This document shows, piece after piece, positions 51,291-62,100 of a stretch of 64,000 bases of DNA (its first letter is position 1; each line of letters opens with the position of its first letter). Made by a program: the position numbers and the translations under genes. Below the pieces are notes generated by a model. The model was not told where the DNA came from. It made no database searches and worked only from the letters and a program-made list of their open reading frames with translations. The DNA comes from Botryococcus braunii (taxonomy: Eukaryota > Chlorophyta > Trebouxiophyceae): positions 63,538 to 127,537 of the forward strand of contig KV908601.1 of NCBI GenBank assembly GCA_002005505.1. The letters are read 5' to 3'.

Positions 51291-52112
51291 ATCGTAGGAA
51301 TGCATGCGCAAACCCTTCCCTCCAATGTCCTGCACTCCCTCTGTCGACGGGAAGATACCGACGTCACTCTATGACCACTCTTTTTTATCCCTCCATTACC
51401 TCTAAAAACATCTCGCCTCCCAGCTTGTTCCTTCTTCCCCCACTTTCTCATATGTTCCTCAAACGTTTCCCTTAAGACACGCACACAAGCCAGGGGGGAG
51501 AGGCTGAAGCATCAGCCCACGACCTAGAGGAGAGATGGTTGTGTCCGGCCTGCCGGTCCGGATCCCTTTCAGCCTCCATCCTCTTATAAGCTTGTAAATT
51601 TCCGAACAAGGAACTGTTAGAGGATTTCGACTTAAATTGAGGCTATCTATCTTACGGACCTGCGCCAAACACCCCCCCCCTCCAAACAAGAAAAATAAGC
51701 TTCCTGTAAGACTCTCCATAACTTGAGACAAGTAAGCCCCCATCCAATTTTTTGAGCCAATTCATTGGGATCATATACATTGGAACCCATGAGCATGATT
51801 CAATACTACAATTGGACCCTTGTGCGAAATACCATACTTTAAACCAAGAACAATTGGCTCGGGGAGCGGCACCTCGTCCCCAATAACGGGCTGGGCGGCC
51901 TGCATGCCGAGTTCGTCCAGGCGAGCCAAGCCGGATTTCAGTGTCTCCTCTGTGACCGGCGCTGAGCTGCTGGGCCCCATCGCGGCTTCCTTCTCAGCAC
52001 CCCTCCTCAAGTAACCCGTGAAGAGGGTCCCTGCCTGTCCCCCCCCCCCCCCCCCACAAACAAATCCCCAGGACAGGATTACATGCCATCGGCAACAAGT
52101 GCTTCCGTTCAC
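51291..52112 (-). other. Unassigned region with one possible exon (about 51838-51980, minus strand)
   Basis: A minus-strand frame from an ATG at 51980 (MGPSSSAPVTEETLKSGLAR, then LDELGMQAAQPVIGDEVPLP) has protein-like composition and is followed by a GTATGG donor-like site at 51837. I do not recognise the product and see no convincing partner exon. A poly-C run at about 52040-52055 disrupts the frame upstream. Treat as tentative. Confidence 0.25.
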
Positions 52113-52393
52113 TGTTCGACCTCCCTCCGGATCCCAACCGGTGGTACCAGGGAGTATCGCTACAAGTTTACAGATTTAAATCTAGGTGTAGAATTGAATG
52201 TTTCCGAAGTAAGATTTCTTCCCCTGCAGCGGAAGACGCAAACAGCTTTTCGGGCCTGTGGGGCCCTAGGGGAGTTCTGTGGTGACCATCGGTTTTCATT
52301 TAAACACAGTTTAGACCTTGCTTTCCGCAGAAATGCCAAGTACGAACTGGTCCACCCTACTTCATCCGGTCTGGTCGGCGCCGATATATATTT

Positions 52394-52451
52394 CAGTGGC
52401 AGACGCCGCCATCTTCTCCATACCTGGAGAAGATGGCGGCGTCTGCCACTG
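52394..52451. repeat. Perfect 27-bp hairpin with 4-nt loop
   Basis: 52394-52420 (CAGTGGCAGACGCCGCCATC and onward) is the exact reverse complement of 52425-52451. A second small hairpin (TCCGGTGCT / AGCACCGGA, 52467-52486) follows 15 bp later. It could be an RNA-level structure, a fold-back insertion or a very short MITE; no target duplication seen. Confidence 0.92.
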
Positions 52452-52486
52452 TAAGATCACGTCTTCTCCGGTGCTACAGCACCGGA

Positions 52487-54240
52487 AATAACCTTTGAAG
52501 TACTCAATCCCCATGCTGGCAAAACCCACAACACAGTCACAATATCACAAGTCTTCAGTACTAGTAGACAACGCTTCACAAGGCTACAGTAGTGCTTTGA
52601 AACCAAAAGGACTCACGATACTGTACAAGGGTTACATGCAGCCCTAGGGCCTTGCCAGCGAACACATTTCAATCCAAAGCCATCCCACCCAAACCAGTTC
52701 ATCCAAAGTTGGATGGATTTAAATTCATCCATATTTCAATAAGAGGAAATCAAACCCAACAAGAAACAAAACAAAGCCCCATATTTCAATGCAAATTTGA
52801 GATGCCCAATGCAATACACACTTGATACAAATCCGAATAATTTATTGAACCTCTACTAATTACCCATTACTCAACCCTCCCCTTACTTTTAAGCTCTCTT
52901 TGTCAACACAGGTGCATAGTGGTCTACCCTATAGGTCCCACGGTCTCGGTGGCGCCGATATTTCAGTGTCCAAAGTCAAAGTTTAAGTCCACACTTCAGA
53001 CTGTGAACTCCCGGGACCATTCAGGACGAGGATCGACGGTCCACCCACCGTGGACCACTTCTAACTTCAAAGTTCGTAGTTGGAGTTCAAAATTTAAAAT
53101 TTAAAATTAAATAAAAAAAGAAAGAAAAAAAGAAAACAAACAAAAAAATAGAACACAAAACAAAACAAAACGACATATTTAGATATTACAGAATAGAAAT
53201 CACAGATTTTCACGACGATCCAGGAGTAGAATGGGACGGTCCAAACACCGTGGAACACGCATAAACTTTTCGAGTTCTTTCTGCTGAAAAATGACAGTCA
53301 CCGCGTGTGCACAGAGGCCCCCTGGATTATCCGTGTGCATCTTCCGCTGTGGTTCCGAGTTCAGAAACATTCGAATTTCTAACCCGGGTGTGGAGCGAAT
53401 ACTGTACCACAAGCCTTCCTGACCATGAGAGATCAATGAGAGGAGACTACATCTCTAGAAAAAAATCAAACATATCCTGGTTGCTGATACACAACCCTCC
53501 AACTCCTTCAGGTACGCCAAGGTTTATCGATAATACTCAGTGCATCGGTCCGAACTTTGACTAGTTCACACCTGTCAGCTAGTAAAATTGAAACTAAATT
53601 CTATTGAATAATTTATTCAAGTCGTGATGGTGGCTTACCGAAGTTGCTTCGACCGTGGACGTCTCTAATTACTTCTTTAGTGTCCGATCAATCCAACGGA
53701 ACCATGGTCGTTAAGATTCGTTCCTACGGAATTTTGTCAAATACCGTAGGGTCTTACTCTCAAAATACGCTCAATAAAGGTACCCATCGTGAACATCCTA
53801 GTAGTCATGTTGTTCTTGCAGCGTCTCGTTGAATAGTAAAGACCTTTTGGATACAGAAGACGATCTTACTCAAAAAGGTAACTGGGTCTCAGAGGACCCG
53901 TTAATGTTTCCCATTCTTGGACTTTTGATCCAATGCGAAGCGCCTGTTGCCCTGGAAGGCACATATTCGTGCAGCGAGGCCTTTCTGGAATGTCGAGTAG
54001 CTACTTAACGTTACCTTCAATCAATAGTTTTGGAATATGCTGCACGGTGCATAGGACTTAACAGGACATTATACATTTACCCCTTTCCTCCCCGAGCTTC
54101 AAGGTTCAGAAGACTTGTCCCTTCTGGCTTCAAGGTACACATGGGAACTCGCAATTTGTTTGCAATCAACCTAAAAGTTATTTGCTCGTTGAAAAAACAA
54201 CGGTGAGTTTGAACGTTGTTTGGTCGTCACAATTAATTAT
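52487..54240. other. Long stretch without a recognised gene
   Basis: A/T-rich, with an A-rich low-complexity run (53090-53175) and two related GGTCCA...CCGTGGA words (53038-53057 and about 53238-53252). Short ORFs at 52919, 53307 and 53644 show no family resemblance. Confidence 0.5.
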
Positions 54241-54355
54241 CATGATTCATGACTGCCTGAGCAAGGTGATTTGTAACATGGGAGATTGAAGCTTCAGGCT
54301 TCCGGAGCTGGAGGTTTCTAAATTCTGCACGTTGGAATGCTTCTTTGCAGGCTGA

Positions 54356-56130
54356 ATGACTCCGTCAGATAAAATGTACATGAAAGCGCTGCTAACAGCG
54401 GCACTCACCGTTTGGTGCATCGGGCTCGTCAATGCAAACGTGATTCGCCTGCCAACATCCAACCTTTCTTCTCCAACTAGAACGGGAAATGTGATTAACG
54501 AGACCACCCTGGCTTTTGGGAGAAGAATGACATCTCCAACTGGAATTCCTGACTGGGATCGTGCATTAGAGATTCACAACAATCTCAGAGCGAGTCGGGG
54601 CGTAGGCCCACTCCAGTGGCAAAACGGCCTTCGTCAGGTGTGCACTTGAAGGCAAGCTGAAGGGAAAGCATGCAGATGCATGCATACAGCACGGTTTGAG
54701 CGTATGGATTCATGTTCATTCATGTTCTAGAATGAGGGATGGCTCGGGTGGATCTAAAAATTTGAGCAAACCATGCATTCTTGGTATACAAAATATAGTA
54801 TGTTGTACTTTTAACTGCTGAAACCCCTGTGAAGGATCACTGATTCCAACAAATGAAACAGAACAGATCGTCTGAGCTTTACAATATACAACACATGCAA
54901 CAAACTGAGCTACTTGCCTTCTGTAGCACGCGTTTGAGAATTTGCGGTGTCACCGGATGCGGCGTTGTATCTATTTGGATATAACGATGTCGGGGTACCC
55001 GGTGTAATGCCGAAGCTGAAACTACAGTCTGAATAGCAGTTAGAAATCTGCTTGCTGTTTCTGTGTTTGTGCCATCATACAGCAAGCTTGTAGGCAAATG
55101 GGCACCCCCAGGGTTAACTGAAAGTTGAAATAAGAATGCAACAGGGTAAACTTCAAATCAGCAACACATGAGCACAGATATTTGTAGCATCGATTTGCAT
55201 ATTGGAACCCATGCTTGACCTTGGTGAATCAAAGGAAATGTATACGTAGTGATACAGGAAATGCCTGGTATTCAAGGATTATATTGCATCCAGCAGTTAC
55301 TGTCCCACATGCATGCTTTTCTCGGGAACTACGATGTATGTTGCTCCCTTACAATTGTCGCACAAGTTTAAAGAAATGGTTCCCATAACGATGCCTTATA
55401 CAAAAGTTAAGCATCACAGGGTCTCTGGAAACCTCATGTGATGCTCCAATGTTTCCTCCACTGCAAATGCATTCACGTACTTCTACAGTAATGTTGCATA
55501 CGTTCGTAGTTGCTGTTCCCAGATGGCCTCATGCAAGATTGATATACCACTTGTAGCTTCGATTCTATCTCTGCAAAAACTAATACTTGAGGTAAGGATC
55601 AATTGATTTGCAAGCTTCTGCAACAAGTCCTCTCTGAAGCAAGCGGACATGCATACTAGTACGCATGCATACAGTACTGCAAGTAGGTAGGCTAACCGCT
55701 TTACAAGCAAAGCGAGGGTAGAACTGATGTAGACTCGACAGCACAACTACTTCCCGCTTGTGGAGACGTGCCGTAGGGCACTTCAATTCTCCTGAAATTG
55801 GCGAAATCAGAGAGTATGGTGCTGCAGATTTCTGATGAACATGGACAGCAGCTTGCGTGGCGCGAGCAATGCAATCTGCGTCACATTGGCTTGGACCCAA
55901 GCAGGAATGACTTTGGAGAGTGCCTTTCCGGAGGCGGTCCAGTCGGCAGTGCAGACTATGTAGCCCTCATGACTCTGGGCATCCAACTCTGGATTAATGA
56001 GGGTCCAGGTGGTGGCCACTACAACATTATGGTCAATCCTGACTATAAGGTGCTTGGCTGTGCCACCCAGTTGGGCCGTGACGCGGGGGGCCCTGATTGC
56101 TGGGTAATAACCTGCAATTACGGCTTCTAG
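54356..56130 (+). CDS. Secreted CAP/SCP/PR-1-like protein, two exons
   Basis: Exon 1 (54356-54637) begins with a short leader and a hydrophobic signal peptide (ATGs at 54356, 54374 and 54380; MKALLTAALTVWCIGLVNA), then DWDRALEIHNNLRASRGVGP, the first CAP helix. Intron 54638-55848 starts GTGTGC and ends AG; phase 0. Exon 2 (55849-56130) continues QLAWREQCNLRH, then FGECLSGGG, WINEGPGGGHYNIMV, LGCATQLGRD and CWVITCNYGF, the CAP GHY and CNY motifs. The spliced product is about 187 residues, somewhat short of many PR-1 proteins, with paired Cys residues. CAP proteins are mostly extracellular; substrate unknown. The first conserved CAP His seems to be the H of IHNN or LRH. Best-supported cellular gene here. 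Confidence 0.8.
54638..55848 (+). other. Intron of the CAP gene (1211 bp)
   Basis: GT-AG bounded, phase 0. Small ORFs inside (54879-55097 and 55483-55746, both minus) show no family resemblance and are probably chance. Confidence 0.65.
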
Positions 56131-56345
56131 TTGCAACCCAACAAAATGGTCCTGATTGCTGGGGGGTCAACTGCAACTACGGCTTCGAATTGCAACCGAG
56201 AAACATTGTCCTGATTGCTAGGCAGTCACCTGAAACCACGGCTCCTTAATGCAACCCAACAAAACGGTTCTGACCAGCTGGTACCATGGTTGCTGTGTGG
56301 TCACCTGCCACTACAGCTTCCAAATGCAACTCAGTAAAATGGTAA
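56096..56345 (+). repeat. Imperfect tandem repeats of the CAP exon end (copy 2)
   Basis: Units of about 59 bp begin at 56096, 56155 and 56214, with a diverged fourth. Each repeats the ATTGCTGGG...ACCTGCAATTACGGCTTC core that encodes the last residues (CW, TCNYGF). The TAG stop lies in the first unit, so the others are 3' UTR here. Confidence 0.75.
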
Positions 56346-56879
56346 GCAAGCTGGATATCTACCTAGGTGTAATACAGGTTTAATGGTAATACAGGTGTAA
56401 TACAGGAGGCAATTTGATATCGCTGTTGCGTTGGTGCTTCATGCTTTCAACTCATACTCTATGAAGAAATTAACTTGGCTGGGTGCATCTTGACATCATA
56501 AGGATCTACATGCGATTTAAGAATGCAACCAGGTTATAACCACGCATGCTCTACCTGAGGCAAGCGTGCTACCAGCTAGAATTAGCTCCAATAACAGCGG
56601 GTATACCTATTTAGGTGGTTCGCTACATCATGAGTGTACGTGTACCGGTTGTATCTATGTAAATGAAAATTTACTAGAGAGTGCATGTAGACCCTCGTTA
56701 CTCAGCTGTACAGCTGTTATGCTGTTGTGCTAGGTGGGGCATGATAATGACGTCTTAGCTATTTATCATGCATGTCTTGTCATATACCCTTATGAGATCT
56801 TAGCTATATTTATCATGCATGTCTGGGCATATACCCTTATGAGGTGGTTCTAAATCTATCATCTACCTATCAATTGGTG
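56346..56879. repeat. CAP gene downstream region with a 47-bp tandem duplication
   Basis: Up to about 56720 it matches 48316-48690. A tandem pair lies at about 56752-56798 and 56799-56846 (TCTTAGCTAT, TTTATCATGCATGTCT, CATATACCCTTATGAG). No gene seen. Confidence 0.65.
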
Positions 56880-58376
<1,497 letters not shown>

Positions 58377-58467
58377 CTGCATCCCCGTGGCCACGACTCA
58401 TTAGTGCATAACGGAGTCAGGAAGTCGGCTGCCGTGGGCATATTGAAATATTCTGGGCTTGGCGTAT

Positions 58468-58610
58468 CCTGCATGGTGGCGGCACGGAGGGTGTTAGACG
58501 ATGTCCTCCTACTTGTGCGTTGTTAAGTAGGCACGGACATATACAAGTCAAGGACTGGTTAGCAACTGATTGATAGACACCCGGAGTGCCACTATAGTTC
58601 CAACCAAGTG
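58468..58610. repeat. 143-bp direct repeat, copy 1 (copy 2 at 58789-58931)
   Basis: Both copies read CCTGCATGGTGGCGGCACGG through CAACCAAGTG without a difference I can see; the offset is 321 bp. The 178-bp gap is unique. Copy 2 ends where the putative copia LTR starts. Confidence 0.9.
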
Positions 58611-58929
58611 TTACAATATCTCTCATCTCTCCTAACAAGGTGACGCAGTTCAAACACGCCTAACCTGCTCTCACCCAGGTCGTGTTCATTACTTTGTCCG
58701 ATGAGCTAAACTCAACTCTATATGTCTAACATGTTCTAACAATGTTCATCTGAGTGCTAAATCCAGGAATACAATAAGGATTAAGTCACCTGCATGGTGG
58801 CGGCACGGAGGGTGTTAGACGATGTCCTCCTACTTGTGCGTTGTTAAGTAGGCACGGACATATACAAGTCAAGGACTGGTTAGCAACTGATTGATAGACA
58901 CCCGGAGTGCCACTATAGTTCCAACCAAG

Positions 58930-59134
58930 TGCCTTCCCTATCCGTGCTTGCCCCATATGCCTCCTTTCTACAAACGTGTCTGTAACTTGCGTTATGATAG
59001 TCTTCGTTCAAATGCATGTATTGCCTGGCAGAACTCAGGGTTCTGCCTCTCTTTCCTAATTGGTATTGTCTTCATACGGAGACTTGCCATTATTACTCCT
59101 CTGAGGGAAAGGCATAAAATTAATTAACACAACA
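58930..59134 (-). repeat. Putative 3' LTR of the second copia element
   Basis: Its right edge (AACACAACA, then CTTCCCCTTGCC) matches the LTR/purine-tract junction of the first copia element at 36532/36533. The left edge is guessed from TG at 58930, where the 143-bp repeat ends. The partner LTR lies beyond 64000, so length and target duplication cannot be confirmed. Confidence 0.35.
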
Positions 59135-59152
59135 CTTCCCCTTGCCTTTACC

Positions 59153-62100
59153 TCACAGAAACTTGGCCAGTCCCAGTGAGTTACGATGTCCCAGAAACAC
59201 TTGTCTAACTAGTGGTTTGGTAAAAATGTCAGCCACATTTCTAGCAGATTGAATGTACTTGAATTCAACCTGCCCCTTTGCAATAGCTTCACGTGCGAAA
59301 TGACAGCTAATTGCAATATGCTTTGTGTGTTTGGAGTACACCGGATTCCTCAGGTGGTTTATACACCCTTGGTTGTCACAATGAATCTTCACTATCCACG
59401 GTAACACTCCAATTTCCTCCAGGAAACCTCTCAGCCAATTTGCTTCCTTCACAACAGCACTTGCTGCCATGAATTCAGCCTCCACTGTTGAAGTGGCAAC
59501 AGCAGATTGCTTTTTACTTCCCCACACTACTGCTCCTCCAAACACAGTGAGGACAAAGCCAGTGGTAGAGAAGCGATGATCCTGATCACCTCCATAGTCG
59601 GCATCCACATAGCCTTCTAGCACTATCTCCCCCCCTCCGAGAGTTAGAACCAAATCTCGGGTTCCTTTCAGATACTTCAACACACGGATGGCTTCATTCC
59701 AATGTGCTGTGGTGGGAGATATGCGATAACGAGACAATACACCTACTGCCTGAGCTATATCGGGACGTGTGGTGTTGGCTATATACAGAAGAGACCCTAC
59801 TAACTCACAGTAACGGTGACCTGGAGGTAGTGGACTGCCAGCACCAATGCTGTCGCTCCCATCTCTCGGTGCAGGCCTTTGGGACATTACGAAATCTTTT
59901 GTCATGGGAGTATCAGGTCCCACTGACTCAAGATCCAAGCCAAATTTCTCTACAAGTGCATCGATTTTAGGGATGCAACTCAGGGTGATCAGCCCTTTAT
60001 CTCTATCTCTCATCACTTGACATCCCAAGAAATCCTTCACTTCCCCAAGATCATGGATGGTGAATTCTTTCTTGAGAAGTCCCTTCACTCTCTCGATTTC
60101 TGACATGCCCTTGGAAACTATCAGAAGATCATCAACATAGATCAGCACATAGGACTTTCCTCCATCAGTAGAGCATCTCACATACACTCCCGCATCACTC
60201 TTGCACACCTCATACCCCATGACTTCAAGTTTGTCATTCAGGGTTTTGTGCCAGGCACGTGGAGCCTGCTTCAGGCCATACAACGCCTTTCTCAATCGGC
60301 ACACAATATTCTTATCACCATTCTCAAAGCCAGGAGGTTGCGTTACATATACTTCCTCCTCGAGCTCACCATTCAGAAAGGCGGTCTTAACGTCCACCTG
60401 ATGAATTTCACAGCCCTCTCTTGCAGCAACAGCAAGCAGAGCTCTTCTAGCTCCATAGCTACTAGTAGGAGCAAAGACCTCCATCACATCCACTCCAGGG
60501 ATTTGTCTGCATCCCTGTGCCACTAATCTGGCCTTGAATCTCACAACATTGCCATGTGCATCCATTTTCACTGAAAATATCCAGTGAACTGGAATAACCT
60601 TATGTCCACGAGGTCTCGGAACATACTCCATGACCTCATGAGTATCTAGAGAATTTTGCTCTTCCTGCATAGCTGCCTTCCAGTATTCCCACTGGGGAGA
60701 CATCTGTGCTTCTCTCAAATTAGAGGGAACGTGAATTTTCCCAAATCTGACACCTGTGTGCTTTTCCTCTGAATTGCCTGATTTTCTCTCACTTTGTCCA
60801 GAACCCACTACTCTTCCACTGACACTCGCTGAGTTACACATCACAGGCTCTCCAGTAGAAGTAGAATGCTCTCTCATAGCACGCTCTCGCTTGGACTCAC
60901 ACTTGGCTTTGCACAAGTTACTCTGCTCATCCCTCACATCATCCTCCCATGCACAGGTACCTCTCGGACAGTCTTTGTAATTTGGAATCCCTTCACATTG
61001 TCCAGACTTCCGATTCACCTCCTCAGACACACTCTGACATGCCTGCAAGAGTTCAGACTCTTCAGGTCTCTCACAAGCAACATCGGGATATGGCAGAGTG
61101 TCTGCATACTTCCCCTGATTTATGTGATCCACATGCCTCTCAGACCGACTGCATGTCACTGTTGGGAGTGACCTCACATCTCTGACATCACTCTCCCAGG
61201 CACAGGTACCTCTCAGTGAGCACTTGTAATTTGGTCTGTCTCCACAATGTCTGTGCTCCTGATTCACCTCCTCCTCTCGTCCCTTACATGGAGTCAAGGA
61301 TGCAGATCCTGTCTCCCGCTCACAATCATGTTTGGCTGGTGCAGAGAAAGCATATGATGCTTCCTCTGACCGGTGGCTGCCACCACAGTCCCGTCCAGGA
61401 GTGCTCTGACTGGACGGGTTGCCAGAAGAACTCTGCATGGTCACATCTCTTACATTTCTCTCAGTCACTGAACAAGACCCACCCATACTGCTCAGCTCCC
61501 CGGGACCATTTGCAGCTTTGCATGTAGCTGCCCCCCTCACTGCACTCACATGCAATTCATGCCCCTCATGTGAATCACCCTCTAGCTGCACTTCCCCTGG
61601 TCCCTGTGACAGAGAGTCACATTCAGTCAACCCCTCTCGCTCTCTGCTCTCTCCCTTCTCCTGTGGCAGCAGGAGGTCTTTGGCGGCAGTGCGTTGTTCG
61701 TGTCGTTGAGCCCGGGTCAGGCCATCCAATTGGTGGTTGCGGCAATCAGACCTAGTTGGTCTGAGGACCTCCTGGGCTCGCTCCATCTGCGGTCGAAGGT
61801 GGGAGTCCTGTCTCACTCCTCTGGCTAAGTCCTGTACTGCCTCCAGGGTTTGATCCATCTCCACTGGGTCACACAGTCTTCTGGATTCAGGCTCGGGCTC
61901 AGCCTCACTGGGGGGTCCTGTGACAGGCTGTGCGGGGAGGTTGCTGGAGGCTGGCAGGTACTCAGGCTCACTGTGTGGGTCATCAAGATCTGTCTCAAGG
62001 CTGATGTTGGTTGTGCCAGGGGAGGTGCCGGGAAAGACTGGGGGAGTGTCACTTGCAGAGGGCTCAGGACACAGAAACTCTGTAGACTGTGTTGAGGAAA

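Noticed and set aside
50599..51475. Long ORFs on both strands across the CA repeats
   Set aside because: They consist of His-Thr or Cys-Val repeats in all frames and arise from the microsatellite.
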